Of a stretch of DNA of 64,000 nucleotides, positions 51,781-61,328 are shown one piece after another. Origin of the DNA: Gordonia sp. SID5947. Lineage in GTDB: Bacteria > Actinomycetota > Actinomycetes > Mycobacteriales > Mycobacteriaceae. The position numbers were made by a program, and so were the translations under genes. Every line of letters begins with the position of its first letter. The stretch's first letter is position 1. The DNA is taken from positions 558,001 through 622,000 of the forward strand of contig NZ_WWHU01000001.1 in assembly GCF_009862785.1 (NCBI RefSeq), read 5' to 3'. The notes below the pieces were generated by a model that did no database searches, had not been told where the DNA came from, and saw only the letters and a program-made list of their open reading frames with translations.

Positions 51781-53244
51781 ATGTCGTCCCCCACGATCAC
51801 CTCGCCGCAAGTAGCCGTCAATGACATCGGCTCGGCCGAGGACTTTCTCGCCGCCATCGACTCCACGATCAAGTACTTCAACGATGGCGACATCGTCGAA
51901 GGGACCATCGTCAAGGTCGATCGTGACGAGGTTCTGCTCGACATCGGTTACAAGACCGAAGGCGTCATCCCTTCCCGTGAACTCTCGATCAAGCACGACG
52001 TCGACCCCAACGAGGTCGTCAACGTCGGTGACGAGGTCGAGGCACTGGTCCTCACCAAGGAGGACAAAGAAGGCCGCCTGATCCTGTCCAAGAAGCGCGC
52101 TCAGTACGAGCGTGCCTGGGGCACCATCGAGGAGCTCAAGGAGAAGGACGAGGCCGTCAAGGGCACCGTCATCGAGGTCGTCAAGGGCGGCCTGATCCTG
52201 GACATCGGTCTGCGTGGCTTCCTCCCCGCGTCGCTGGTGGAGATGCGTCGCGTCCGCGACCTCCAGCCGTACATCGGCAAGGAGATCGAGGCCAAGATCA
52301 TCGAGCTCGACAAGAACCGCAACAATGTGGTCCTGTCGCGCCGGGCATGGCTCGAGCAGACCCAGTCCGAGGTCCGCAGCGAGTTCTTGCACCAGCTGCA
52401 GAAGGGGCAGGTCCGCAAGGGCGTCGTGTCCTCGATCGTCAACTTCGGCGCGTTCGTCGATCTCGGCGGGGTCGACGGTCTGGTCCACGTCTCGGAGCTG
52501 TCCTGGAAGCACATCGATCATCCGTCCGAGGTCGTCGCGGTGGGCGACGAGGTCACTGTCGAGGTTCTCGACGTCGACCTGGACCGCGAGCGTGTCTCGC
52601 TGTCGCTCAAGGCGACTCAGGAAGATCCGTGGCGTCAGTTCGCCCGCACCCACGCGATCGGTCAGATCGTGCCGGGCAAGGTCACCAAGCTCGTGCCGTT
52701 CGGTGCGTTCGTCCGCGTCGACGAGGGCATCGAGGGTCTGGTCCACATCTCCGAGCTGGCCGAGCGCCACGTCGAGGTGCCGGATCAGGTTGTCGCAGTC
52801 GGTGACGACGCGATGGTCAAGGTCATCGACATCGATCTGGAGCGTCGCCGGATCTCGCTGAGCCTCAAGCAGGCCAACGAGGACTACACCGAAGAGTTCG
52901 ACCCCTCGAAGTACGGCATGGCCGACAGCTACGACGAGCAGGGCAACTACATCTTCCCGGAGGGCTTCGACGCCGAGACCAACGAATGGCTCGAAGGCTT
53001 CGAGAAGCAGCGTGAGGCATGGGAGGCCCGGTACGCCGAGGCCGAGCGTCGCCACAAGATGCACACCGCCCAGATCGAGAAGTTCGCTGCCGCTGCCGCC
53101 GAGGCCGAGAAGGCCCCGTCGGACTACTCGTCGGCATCGGAGGGCCGCTCGAGCGCGAGCAGCGCTCCCGCTTCGACGGGTGGCTCGCTGGCCAGCGACG
53201 AGCAGCTCGCTGCTCTGCGCGAGAAGCTGTCGGGCAACGCCTGA
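51781..53244 (+). CDS. rpsA: 30S ribosomal protein S1
   Basis: ATG at 51781 (MSSPTITSPQVAVNDIGSAE) gives 487 residues. Four S1 OB-fold domains are visible (starting near 37, 123, 209 and 294; for example VKGTVIEVVKGGLILDIGLR, FVDLGGVDGLVHVSELSWKH and AFVRVDEGIEGLVHISELAE). The C-terminus is an Ala/Ser/Glu-rich flexible tail. It unfolds and delivers mRNA to the ribosome. A strong hairpin follows (53271). Confidence 0.96.
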   Translation: MSSPTITSPQVAVNDIGSAEDFLAAIDSTIKYFNDGDIVEGTIVKVDRDEVLLDIGYKTEGVIPSRELSIKHDVDPNEVVNVGDEVEALVLTKEDKEGRLILSKKRAQYERAWGTIEELKEKDEAVKGTVIEVVKGGLILDIGLRGFLPASLVEMRRVRDLQPYIGKEIEAKIIELDKNRNNVVLSRRAWLEQTQSEVRSEFLHQLQKGQVRKGVVSSIVNFGAFVDLGGVDGLVHVSELSWKHIDHPSEVVAVGDEVTVEVLDVDLDRERVSLSLKATQEDPWRQFARTHAIGQIVPGKVTKLVPFGAFVRVDEGIEGLVHISELAERHVEVPDQVVAVGDDAMVKVIDIDLERRRISLSLKQANEDYTEEFDPSKYGMADSYDEQGNYIFPEGFDAETNEWLEGFEKQREAWEARYAEAERRHKMHTAQIEKFAAAAAEAEKAPSDYSSASEGRSSASSAPASTGGSLASDEQLAALREKLSGNA

Positions 53245-53270
53245 TACGCACCCAGCAGTAACGCTCACCG

Positions 53271-53299
53271 CTCCCCGGTTCGGATACCGAACCGGGGAG
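53271..53299 (+). terminator. Terminator after rpsA
   Basis: Stem of 13 bp: ctccccggttcgg pairs with ccgaaccggggag across a 3-nt loop (ata), followed by ggtgtcttt. It separates rpsA from the zinc-regulated aztD. Confidence 0.88.
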
Positions 53300-53332
53300 T
53301 GGTGTCTTTCCGGCCGACGAAGCATGCGTTGT

Positions 53333-53347
53333 TGACAATAATTGTCA
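53333..53347 (+). promoter_or_regulatory. Zur-type operator upstream of aztD
   Basis: TGACAATAATTGTCA is a perfect 7-1-7 inverted repeat. It matches the actinobacterial Zur (FurB) box form TGAAAATNATTTTCA in symmetry and AT core. It lies 22 bp before the aztD start, where binding would repress transcription in zinc-rich conditions. Confidence 0.75.
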
Positions 53348-53368
53348 TTAGACATTTGACTGTCCCGC

Positions 53369-54616
53369 GTGCAATCACAACGGACAAAACTGACACAGGT
53401 CGCCGCACTGCTGGTCGCGTCGTCCTTTTCCCTCACCGCCTGCGGGTCGGGGAGCGAGACCTCGGCCACCAGTAGTGCTTCCTCGAGCTCGGCGGTCGAC
53501 GGGCAGTCTGTCGAACAACAGAGCGCCACACCGCGCCTGGCGTTGAGCTACGACGGCGGCATCCTCGTTCTCGACGCCGACAGCCTCGACCAGGTCGCCG
53601 ACATCCCGACCGAGGGATTCATCCGGCTCAACAGCGCCGACAACGGTCGAAACGTCTTCGTCTCGGAGACAGGCGGTTTCCGCGTCCTCGACATGGGTAC
53701 GTGGACGCGTCAGCACGGCGATCACGGCCACTACTACACGGTCGCGCCGTCGATGACCGAGATGCGGTTCGGCGGTGCTGAGCCCGGTCACGTGGTCCCA
53801 CACGACTCCCGGATCACGCTGTTCTCCGACGGTACCGGCGAGGTCGACATCGTGGAGCCCGCAGAACTGGAGCGCGGCAACGCGAAGTCGACCGAGTACA
53901 CCGTGCCCGAGCCGCACCACGGTGTTGCGGTCTCGCGCGGTGACGGCAGCCTGGTGGTGACCTCGGGCAACGAGGACACCCGCTCCGGCATCGTGATCCT
54001 CGACCGGGAGCGCAACGAGATCGCCCGCAACGACCAGTGCCCGGGGGTCCACGGTGAGGCCGCGGCCGCCGACGGTGTGCTGACCTTCGGCTGCCAGGAC
54101 GGCATCCTGATCGTGCGCGGCAACGAGATCCGGAAGGTGCAGAGTCCTGACGGGTATGGACGCATCGGCAATCAGGCCGGCGCGGAGGATTCACCGATCG
54201 TGTTGGGTGACTACAAGACCGACGAGGACGCCGAGCTCGAGCGGCCGAACCGGTTCACCTTGACCGACACCCGTACCGGGCAGTTGCGGATCGTGCCGTT
54301 CCCGACGAGCTACAGCTTCCGTTCGATCGAGCGCGGGCCCAACGGCTCCGCGGTCATTCTCGGAACCGACGGTGCCCTCTACGTGTACGACCCCGTCACC
54401 GCCGAGCAGATCCGCAAGGTCCCGGTCATCCCCGCGTGGACCGAACCGGACGAGTGGCAGTCTGCGATGCCCAATGTGCACGTCCAGGAAGAGGTCGCCT
54501 ACGTCTCCGATCCGGCGGCGAAGACGATCACCGCGGTCGATCTGAACACGGGGGAGCAGAAGGCTCAGGCCGAGGTGGGCGAGCAGACGATCGAACTGAC
54601 GGGCGTCACCGGCTGA
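53369..54616 (+). CDS. aztD: Zinc metallochaperone AztD-like lipoprotein
   Basis: A GTG-started 415-residue protein. A signal peptide with Cys25 (LTACGSGS) gives a lipoprotein anchor. Blades of a beta-propeller carry a His-rich site QHGDHGHYYTV near residue 112 and PGHVVPHDSRITLFSDGTGE near residue 136, the AztD zinc-site pattern. AztD hands zinc to the AztC binding protein in the periplasm or cell envelope. A Zur-type box lies just upstream. The partner aztABC genes are not in this window. Confidence 0.8.
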   Translation: MQSQRTKLTQVAALLVASSFSLTACGSGSETSATSSASSSSAVDGQSVEQQSATPRLALSYDGGILVLDADSLDQVADIPTEGFIRLNSADNGRNVFVSETGGFRVLDMGTWTRQHGDHGHYYTVAPSMTEMRFGGAEPGHVVPHDSRITLFSDGTGEVDIVEPAELERGNAKSTEYTVPEPHHGVAVSRGDGSLVVTSGNEDTRSGIVILDRERNEIARNDQCPGVHGEAAAADGVLTFGCQDGILIVRGNEIRKVQSPDGYGRIGNQAGAEDSPIVLGDYKTDEDAELERPNRFTLTDTRTGQLRIVPFPTSYSFRSIERGPNGSAVILGTDGALYVYDPVTAEQIRKVPVIPAWTEPDEWQSAMPNVHVQEEVAYVSDPAAKTITAVDLNTGEQKAQAEVGEQTIELTGVTG

Positions 54617-54636
54617 TCCGATACCTTGCGTCCGAC

Positions 54637-54672
54637 CGTTCCCGCGACCTCCACCGTGAGGTCGCGGGAACG
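54637..54672 (+). terminator. Terminator between aztD and coaE
   Basis: A 15-bp stem: cgttcccgcgacctc pairs with gaggtcgcgggaacg around a 6-nt loop; no T tract follows. It ends 31 bp before the coaE start. Confidence 0.85.
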
Positions 54673-54702
54673 TCTGCCACCGGGTTTGCAAGACTGGTCG
54701 GT

Positions 54703-55896
54703 GTGATCAGACTGGGGCTCTCCGGCGGCATCGGTGCCGGCAAATCGACCGTGGCGACGACCTTCATCGAACGCGGCGGCTACCACATCGACGCCGACAA
54801 GATCGCGCGCGAGGTGGTGGAGCCCGGTACCGAGGGGCTGGCCGCCCTGGTCGAGGCGTTCGGACCGGACATCCTTGCCGGCGACGGCAGCCTCGATCGT
54901 CCGGCACTGGCGGCCAAGGCCTTCGTCGACGAAGAACAGCGCACGAAGCTCAATTCGATCACTCACCCGCTCGTCGGGAAGCGCACCCAGGAACTGCTCG
55001 ACGCCGCTCCCGACGATGCGATCGTCGTGCAGGACATCCCACTGCTCGTCGAAGGGAACATGGCCCCGTTCTTCCACCTCGTCGTGATCGTCCATGCGGA
55101 CGCCGAGGTGCGGATCCAGCGGTTGACCACGGCGCGGGGCATGCCGGAAGCCGATGCCCGCGCCCGCATCGCCGCGCAGGCCACCGATGAGCAACGACGC
55201 GCGGTCGCCGACGTGTGGCTCGACAACTCGGGTTCGCCCGAGGATCTCGCCGCGGCGGCCGCTGCGTTGTGGGACGAACGTCTCATACCTTTCGACCAGA
55301 ATGTGCGGTCACGGACCGCGGTGCGGGGTGCATTGACGCTGGTCGATCCGGATCCTTCATGGGCTGCCCAGGGGGCTCGGATCGTGAACCGATTGTGGGC
55401 GGTGGTAGGGGACAAGGCCACCGCCATCGATCACATCGGCTCGACGGCGGTTCCCGGTCTGCCCGCGAAACCTACGATCGACGTGCAGATCACCGTCGCC
55501 GATCTGAAGGTTGCCGACGCCCTCGTCGACGTCCTCGCCGACGGCGGATTTCCGCGGGTTCCCGGTATCGAGGCCGACCGTCCCAAACCAGATCCTGCGA
55601 CGGGGTCGGTCGACGAAGGGCTGTGGGGGAAGCGCTTTCATGGCTCGGCGGACCCGGGCCGCCCGGTCAACGTGCACGTGCGGCCTGCCGCATCTCCGGG
55701 CCGCGCCTTCGCGATCGACTTCCGCGACTGGTTGCGGGCCGATGAGGTTGCGCGTCGCGAATATGCCGAGATGAAGGACAAGGCTCTGGCCGGGGCGGGC
55801 GGGGATCTGACCCGCTACATCGCGGCCAAAGAGCCGTGGTTCGACGACGCCTATCGCCGCATCGCCGAGTGGAAGCGCGCCCGCTCCGACAGTTGA
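54703..55896 (+). CDS. coaE: Dephospho-CoA kinase fused to GrpB/UPF0157 domain
   Basis: GTG at 54703 (MIRLGLSGGIGAGKST) gives 397 residues. The N-terminal half (about 1-195) is dephospho-CoA kinase, with P-loop GGIGAGKS, phosphorylating dephospho-CoA in the last step of CoA synthesis. The C-terminal half (about 205-397) is the GrpB/UPF0157 nucleotidyltransferase-like domain (VDPDPSWAAQGARIVNRLWA, IDHIGSTAVPGLPAKPTID). This fusion is known in mycobacteria and relatives, where the C-terminal part aids stability and regulation. Confidence 0.95.
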   Translation: MIRLGLSGGIGAGKSTVATTFIERGGYHIDADKIAREVVEPGTEGLAALVEAFGPDILAGDGSLDRPALAAKAFVDEEQRTKLNSITHPLVGKRTQELLDAAPDDAIVVQDIPLLVEGNMAPFFHLVVIVHADAEVRIQRLTTARGMPEADARARIAAQATDEQRRAVADVWLDNSGSPEDLAAAAAALWDERLIPFDQNVRSRTAVRGALTLVDPDPSWAAQGARIVNRLWAVVGDKATAIDHIGSTAVPGLPAKPTIDVQITVADLKVADALVDVLADGGFPRVPGIEADRPKPDPATGSVDEGLWGKRFHGSADPGRPVNVHVRPAASPGRAFAIDFRDWLRADEVARREYAEMKDKALAGAGGDLTRYIAAKEPWFDDAYRRIAEWKRARSDS

Positions 55897-56040
55897 CTGT
55901 CCCGTGTTCAGATGAACTCTGAATACGTCCGTCTCCAGATTCAGCGCTTCGCCCGGCCGCCGACGTCGGGCTTTGCTAGCGTGAAGCGCGCACCTGTAGG
56001 TGCGACCTACGTCACTGCTCTGAGTCGAGGGAGAACAGCC

Positions 56041-56451
56041 ATGGGTGTACACACGAGGGTCCGGACGGCGTCGACGGCCATCGCATTCGCGAGTGTCGTC
56101 GCGGCGGGAGCCGTACTGGCCGCGCCGGCGAACGCTGCGCTGACCGAGGATCTGCAGATCGACAACTCGGCGTTACTGGGATCGGTGGGCGAGAACCGAT
56201 ATGGCGCGGGTTGCGGGTACGGCGTCATCGCGACGGTGAACACCGATGAACCTGTGCAGTTCACCGTCACCGGAACAGTGCCGGGATCCCAGACGGTCAC
56301 CCCGAACGACAACAAGGCCGTCTTCAGCTGGATTCCACTGCTGCCGGGCAAGTACACGATCACCGCAAAGCAGGGCAGCTCGACCAAGACGACCGGCGAA
56401 CTCACGGTGGTGCAGGCGGTCTACACCGGAAGTTCGTGCATCATTCTGTGA
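56041..56451 (+). CDS. Small secreted protein, paralogue 1
   Basis: ATG at 56041 gives 136 residues: a signal peptide (VVAAGAVLAAPANA, cleavage likely after ANA near residue 32) and a predicted beta-rich secreted domain. Conserved with its neighbour: RYGAGCGYGVIATVN near residue 60 and a C-terminal TGSSCIIL. The two Cys probably form a disulfide bond. The upstream region has a TTCAGA/TCTGAA inverted repeat (near 55907) and hairpin gcacctgtaggtgc (near 56000). Function is unknown. Confidence 0.78.
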   Translation: MGVHTRVRTASTAIAFASVVAAGAVLAAPANAALTEDLQIDNSALLGSVGENRYGAGCGYGVIATVNTDEPVQFTVTGTVPGSQTVTPNDNKAVFSWIPLLPGKYTITAKQGSSTKTTGELTVVQAVYTGSSCIIL

Positions 56452-56622
56452 TCGCTCGCGTGGATGTCACGTGAACCCGGGCAGCGGATGAACTGTGCGC
56501 GTCGAGGACGCGATCGAGAGCTGTCCCGGGTTGCCGGACTGCGACATCTGTGAAATACCTGAGACGGCCGCAGTCGATGGACTGTGGCCGAGAAGCCACC
56601 AAACCTCAAGGGAGATCAACAC

Positions 56623-57069
56623 ATGGCTGTAGGCAAGAGTCGTCGGATCGTCGGAGCCGCCACGGCGCTCCTCGGCGCCGGAGCCGCATGCGCCGTCATG
56701 GCCGCGCCGGCGAGTGCTTCGGTGTCGAAGATCGAAATCACCACACCTTCCGGATACGGTTCGACGGCGGGTCTGTACGGCGCGGGCTGTTCCTATGACG
56801 TCGAGGCGACGGTGACAGGTAGCGAAACTGTTGCGTTCACTGTCGCCAAGGACGGCACAAACATTGGTTCGAAATCGGTACAGCCTTCGAACTCGAAGGC
56901 TGCTTACACCTTCGAGCCTGAATCGCCGGGAACTTATACGATCAAGGCCTTCCAAAAAGGCAACCCGATGTCCCAGTCGGTCGAGGCCAAAGTGGGCACC
57001 GGTATCCAGCTCCCGAGCACCGGGTCGGTGGAACTTCCGCTGAGTGGCTCCTGCATCGTTCTCGGCTGA
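56623..57069 (+). CDS. Small secreted protein, paralogue 2
   Basis: ATG at 56623 (MAVGKSRRIVGAATALLGAG) gives 148 residues with a signal peptide ending APASA near residue 32. It shares YGAGCSYDVEATVTG and the final SGSCIVLG with paralogue 1. The sequence alternates polar and hydrophobic residues as in beta-sandwich (Ig-like) proteins. RBS aagggagatc. It is followed by a strong hairpin at 57101. Confidence 0.78.
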   Translation: MAVGKSRRIVGAATALLGAGAACAVMAAPASASVSKIEITTPSGYGSTAGLYGAGCSYDVEATVTGSETVAFTVAKDGTNIGSKSVQPSNSKAAYTFEPESPGTYTIKAFQKGNPMSQSVEAKVGTGIQLPSTGSVELPLSGSCIVLG

Positions 57070-57100
57070 TGAGATGACGATGTGAGCTTTCCGAACTGAT

Positions 57101-57143
57101 CGATCGGGGGCGCTGCGGACACTGTTCGCAACGCCCCCGATCG
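57101..57143 (+). terminator. Terminator after paralogue 2
   Basis: A 12-bp stem: cgatcgggggcg pairs with cgcccccgatcg. The 19-nt interior contains a further short stem tgcg/cgca. The next gene has its own RBS further on. Confidence 0.75.
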
Positions 57144-57279
57144 TGTTCTGTCCGTGGTCTTTCCGTTCTCGGCGCGTCTGTCCCGCCAACCTGGGATTCC
57201 GCGGCGAGTGACGGCATGGTTGGCGGGTCCCGTCCGTCGGATCGGGGCATCGGCACGAATCAGCAATGGAGAGAACACA

Positions 57280-57768
57280 ATGGCAAGTAGCGCAAGTGGT
57301 TCTGTGGTCGGCGGCAGCGATCGCGAGCGTCGGTGCGGCCGGTGTCGTGATGGCGGTGCCCGCGAACGCCGTGGCGGCGAAGGTGGAGGTCACCACCCCC
57401 GTTGGGATACGGACTGGTCATGAACCGCTGCGGGACGGGTTGCCCGTACGAGATGGCCGCGACCGTCGACGACTACTCGGACACCGCAGACATGGTCACC
57501 ATTACTGCCACGCGTAACAGCGGATCTTCGGAGAAGCTCATCGAGGTGAAGCCAACGGCCGGGACGGTGACCGTCACCGGGAAGCTCGCGGCACGCGGCA
57601 AGCTACACGATCACTGCAACGCAGCGCGGCGTATGGAAGACCACCACGGCCCAGGTCGGAACAGGCATCCAGTTGCCCTCGTTCATTCTCGGCGGGGGTC
57701 TCATCGCGAATCCCCGGCCCGGGACCCGTCCGGCCCCGAATCGTCAAGGTCCGGCATTTTCCCCGTGA
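57280..57768 (+). pseudogene. Small secreted protein, paralogue 3, broken by three frame changes
   Basis: RBS-like ggagag precedes ATG 57280 (MASSASGSVV). A secreted paralogue can be followed only by changing frame three times: AAAIASVGAAGVVMAVPANA then KVEVTTPVG in frame 2, YGLVMNRCGTGCPYEMAATV in frame 3, and YTITATQRGVWKTTTAQVGT to GPAFSP back in frame 1. Each change fits one extra base (near 57311, 57409 and 57605). The GTGCPYEMAATV and VGTGIQLPS blocks match paralogue 2. Real decay is likely, but clustered read errors are possible. Confidence 0.75.
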
Positions 57769-57866
57769 GCTCACTCCGAGGGGGATAATCCCTCAGCTCC
57801 AACTCACAGGGACGGATCTCGTCCTGCGGTCGCCGGCCCTGCCCGCGTCCGCCGGGTACCGATGGG

Positions 57867-58400
57867 TCAGCTCGCGCGGTGATCCCGGAAGAACACCGGC
57901 CCACCCGCGGCATCGTCGAGCCATCCCTGTACGTCATGACCGTGCTCAGCAGCACCCACCAGGGCTCGGGTGGCGATCGCGACCGCCTCCTCGCACTGCG
58001 CCGTGTCGAGCAGACCTGCGCTGTGAGCCTCGAAGAGTTCGTCGACGTCGATCAGTTCGAGAGACAGTCCCGGTACATCCACCAGATCCAAGTACCAGTC
58101 CTCGGCATGCCATCGACCGTCGCCATCCGGCCAACCGAACCTGCCCACGTCCAGATAGAGGCGCTGACCGTCGTGGTGGCCCGCGGTGAAGTGGAAGATG
58201 TTCGCCCGGAGCCCGAGGTCGGGGAGCAGCCACGACTCGAGGTGGAAGAACCGCGGATGATCGGCCGGGCGTGACATGTAGAGGCCATGGTCGGTGACCT
58301 CGTAGCGCTCCACCGGCCGCACGAACCCCTTGTTGTCGGTGTTGGTCATCGCCGGCACGTCGAAGATCTCCCGCTTGGGTGGATGCGGAGCTACCGTCAT
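57867..58400 (-). CDS. DUF402 domain protein (Rv1632c-like)
   Basis: ATG at 58400 (MTVAPHPPKREIFDVPAMTN) gives 177 residues. It has the DUF402 pattern: FHFTAGHHDGQRLYLDVGRF, then a YLDLVDVPGLSLELIDVDEL strand-helix region with the Asp/Glu residues that bind metal in this family. The family includes nucleoside di/triphosphate phosphatases and is adjacent to uvrB in mycobacteria, as here. A role in nucleotide cleanup is plausible but inferred. Confidence 0.85.
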   Translation of the reverse strand: MTVAPHPPKREIFDVPAMTNTDNKGFVRPVERYEVTDHGLYMSRPADHPRFFHLESWLLPDLGLRANIFHFTAGHHDGQRLYLDVGRFGWPDGDGRWHAEDWYLDLVDVPGLSLELIDVDELFEAHSAGLLDTAQCEEAVAIATRALVGAAEHGHDVQGWLDDAAGGPVFFRDHRAS

Positions 58401-58476
58401 GGCCGTGACCTTATGTGGTGACGGCCGACGTCGCTGACGGAACACATCTGTCGTACCGCGCGTTTACCCTGGCACT

Positions 58477-60639
58477 ATGGCTTTTGCAGCAGAACACCCC
58501 GTACTCGCGCATTCCGAGTTCCGGCCGATCGGGGAGATCGAACGCACCGAAGGCCGGTTCGCGGTGGTCAGCGAGTACGAACCGGCCGGCGACCAGCCCA
58601 CCGCCATCGACGACCTCGAACGACGGATCGCGGCAGGCGAGAAGGACATCGTCCTGCTCGGCGCAACCGGTACCGGTAAGTCGGCCACCACGGCGTGGCT
58701 GATCGAACGTGTCCAGCGTCCGACGCTGGTGATGGCGCCGAACAAGACGCTCGCCGCCCAGCTCGCCAACGAACTGCGCGAAATGCTGCCCAACAACGCC
58801 GTCGAGTACTTCGTGTCGTACTACGACTACTACCAACCCGAGGCGTACATCGCGCAGACCGACACCTACATCGAGAAGGACTCGTCGATCAACGACGATG
58901 TCGAGCGCCTGCGGCACTCGGCGACCTCCAATCTGCTGTCGCGGCGGGACGTGGTCGTGGTGGCCTCGGTGTCCTGCATCTACGGCCTCGGTACGCCGCA
59001 GTCGTACATGGACCGATCGGTCGAGATGTCCGTCGGTGACGAGATCGACCGCGATGCCCTGCTGCGGCTCCTCGTCGATGTGCAGTACACCCGCAACGAC
59101 ACCGCCTTCACCCGTGGCAGCTTCCGCGTACGCGGCGACACCGTCGAGATCATTCCCTCGTACGAGGAACTGGCGGTCCGCATCGAGTTCTTCGGCGACG
59201 AGGTCGAGTCGCTCTACTATCTGCACCCGTTGACCGGAGACGTTGTGCGTCAGGTCGACTCGCTGCGGATCTTCCCCGCCACCCACTATGTCGCCGGACC
59301 GGAGCGCATGGAGAAGGCGATGAAGGGAATCGAGGAGGAGCTCGAAGCCAGGCTGGCGGAACTGGAGTCGAAGGGCAAACTGCTGGAGGCGCAACGACTC
59401 CGGATGCGTACCTCTTATGACCTCGAGATGATGCGTCAGGTCGGCTTCTGTTCCGGTATCGAGAACTATTCGCGACATATCGACGGTCGCGCCGCGGGCA
59501 GCGCGCCTGCGACCCTCATCGACTACTTCCCGGACGATTTCCTCATGGTCATCGACGAGTCCCATGTGACCGTGCCGCAGATCGGCGGCATGTACGAGGG
59601 TGACATGTCGCGCAAACGCAACCTCGTCGACTACGGATTCCGACTGCCGTCGGCGGTCGACAACCGGCCACTCACGTGGGATGAGTTCGTCGACCGGATC
59701 GGACAGACGGTGTACCTGTCCGCGACGCCCGGTCCGTACGAACTCGGTCAGGCCAACGGCGAATTCGTGGAACAGGTGATCCGTCCGACCGGGCTGATCG
59801 ACCCGGAGGTGGTGGTCAAGCCGACCAAGGGGCAGATCGACGACCTCGTGCACGAGATCCGGGAGCGCACCGACCGTGATGAGCGTGTCCTGGTGACCAC
59901 GCTGACGAAGAAGATGGCCGAAGACCTCACCGATTATCTGCTCGAACTCGGCATCCGGGTGCGCTACCTGCATTCGGAGGTCGACACCCTGCGTCGCGTC
60001 GAACTCCTTCGCCAGCTGCGATCCGGCGAATACGACGTGCTGGTCGGCATCAACCTGCTCCGAGAGGGCCTCGACCTCCCAGAGGTGTCGCTTGTCGCCA
60101 TTCTCGATGCCGACAAGGAGGGCTTCCTGCGGTCCACGACGTCGCTGATCCAGACCATCGGACGTGCTGCCCGCAACGTGTCCGGCGAGGTTCACATGTA
60201 CGCCGACAAGATCACCGATTCGATGCGCAACGCGATCGACGAGACCGAACGTCGTCGGGAGAAGCAGGTGGCCTACAACACCGAGATGGGCATCGACCCG
60301 AAACCGTTGCGCAAGAAGATCGCCGACATCCTCGACCAGGTCTATCGAGAAGCCGAGGATGAGGCTGTCGCTGTCGGGGGCTCGGGGCGCAACGCCAGCC
60401 GCGGCCGTCGGGCACAGGGTGAGGTCTCCAAGGCGAGGGGTGGCAGCGCCGGGGTCATCGAGAAGCGCGACACGTCGTCGATGCCACGGGCCGAACTCGC
60501 CGACCTGGTCGCACAGCTCACCGACCAGATGATGAGTGCCGCGCGCGACCTGCAGTTCGAACTCGCGGGCCGGTTGCGTGACGAGATCGCGGACCTGAAG
60601 AAGGAACTGCGTGGAATGGACGCCGCAGGCATCAAGTGA
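58477..60639 (+). CDS. uvrB: Excinuclease ABC subunit B
   Basis: The 720-residue protein has Walker [19 protein letters not shown], the damage-wedging beta-hairpin around [20 protein letters not shown] and helicase motif [14 protein letters not shown]. Motif VI is QTIGRAARN and the C-terminal UVR domain (about 685-715, [20 protein letters not shown]) interacts with UvrC. It verifies DNA damage in nucleotide-excision repair. Divergent from the DUF402 gene. Confidence 0.97.
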   Translation: MAFAAEHPVLAHSEFRPIGEIERTEGRFAVVSEYEPAGDQPTAIDDLERRIAAGEKDIVLLGATGTGKSATTAWLIERVQRPTLVMAPNKTLAAQLANELREMLPNNAVEYFVSYYDYYQPEAYIAQTDTYIEKDSSINDDVERLRHSATSNLLSRRDVVVVASVSCIYGLGTPQSYMDRSVEMSVGDEIDRDALLRLLVDVQYTRNDTAFTRGSFRVRGDTVEIIPSYEELAVRIEFFGDEVESLYYLHPLTGDVVRQVDSLRIFPATHYVAGPERMEKAMKGIEEELEARLAELESKGKLLEAQRLRMRTSYDLEMMRQVGFCSGIENYSRHIDGRAAGSAPATLIDYFPDDFLMVIDESHVTVPQIGGMYEGDMSRKRNLVDYGFRLPSAVDNRPLTWDEFVDRIGQTVYLSATPGPYELGQANGEFVEQVIRPTGLIDPEVVVKPTKGQIDDLVHEIRERTDRDERVLVTTLTKKMAEDLTDYLLELGIRVRYLHSEVDTLRRVELLRQLRSGEYDVLVGINLLREGLDLPEVSLVAILDADKEGFLRSTTSLIQTIGRAARNVSGEVHMYADKITDSMRNAIDETERRREKQVAYNTEMGIDPKPLRKKIADILDQVYREAEDEAVAVGGSGRNASRGRRAQGEVSKARGGSAGVIEKRDTSSMPRAELADLVAQLTDQMMSAARDLQFELAGRLRDEIADLKKELRGMDAAGIK

Positions 60640-60814
60640 GCCGGCCAGAGGGACGGGGGCGTAGCAGATCGCACATCATCGGGAAATGTGCCGATAACCA
60701 CGAAGTGCGGACAAACCGGCACGCTGCCAACTACTCTGCCGGGTCAGGGGTTCTACAGTGTGGGGATGACACCTGTCTCGTGACCGCGAGGCAGACTGAC
60801 TCGTGGAGGTTGGG

Positions 60815-61258
60815 ATGAGCGCATACAAGACGGTCGTCGTGGGCACCGATGGCTCTGAGTCGTCGTTGCGGGCTGTCGATCGTGCGGGGGCGACCGCAGG
60901 CGAATCAGCCTCGCTGGTCATCGCGTGCGCCTACTTTCCGAACGATCGCGGCGCGGGCGGCGCGGCCGATGTGCTGAAGGACGAGGCATACCAGATCACC
61001 GGATCGTCTCCGACCGAAGAGATTCTGCGTACCGCCAAGGAGCGCGCAACCAAGGCGGGCGCGGCCAACATCGACGCTCGTTCGATCAAGGGTGCGCCGG
61101 TCGACGCGTTGCTGCAATTGGTCGCGGACGTCAACGCGGATCTACTGGTCGTCGGTAACCGAGGGCTGAACTCGATCGCCGGACGCCTTCTCGGTTCGGT
61201 CCCGGCAGACGTCGCACGCAAATCCGCCTGCGACGTGCTGATCGTGCACACGACGTAG
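60815..61258 (+). CDS. Universal stress protein (UspA family, Rv1636-like)
   Basis: ATG at 60815 (MSAYKTVVVGTDGSESSLRA) with RBS tggagg gives 147 residues. A single Usp domain contains the nucleotide-binding pattern VVGNRGLNSIAGRLLGSVPA near the end. The order uvrB-usp and the length (Rv1636, 146) match mycobacteria, where this protein binds cAMP or ATP. Its gene ends before a bidirectional hairpin. Confidence 0.9.
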   Translation: MSAYKTVVVGTDGSESSLRAVDRAGATAGESASLVIACAYFPNDRGAGGAADVLKDEAYQITGSSPTEEILRTAKERATKAGAANIDARSIKGAPVDALLQLVADVNADLLVVGNRGLNSIAGRLLGSVPADVARKSACDVLIVHTT

Positions 61259-61283
61259 TCACCCTCGTACCCAGGGACTACCA

Positions 61284-61321
61284 CGGTCCGCCTCCCGGCC
61301 AGTCGGCCGGCAGGCGGACCG
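61284..61321. terminator. Bidirectional terminator
   Basis: Outer stem cggtccgcct (61284-61293) pairs with aggcggaccg (61312-61321), and an inner stem ccggcc/ggccgg extends it. It lies between the convergent usp and HMG-CoA lyase genes. Confidence 0.8.
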
Positions 61322-61328
61322 AGTGCAT

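Noticed and set aside
51745..53529. A 594-residue minus-strand frame opposite rpsA
   Set aside because: It is rich in Leu/Val/Asp as a complement of S1 repeats and spans the rpsA terminator.
58411..60195. A 594-residue minus-strand frame opposite uvrB
   Set aside because: UvrB is unmistakable; the other frame is its complement shadow.
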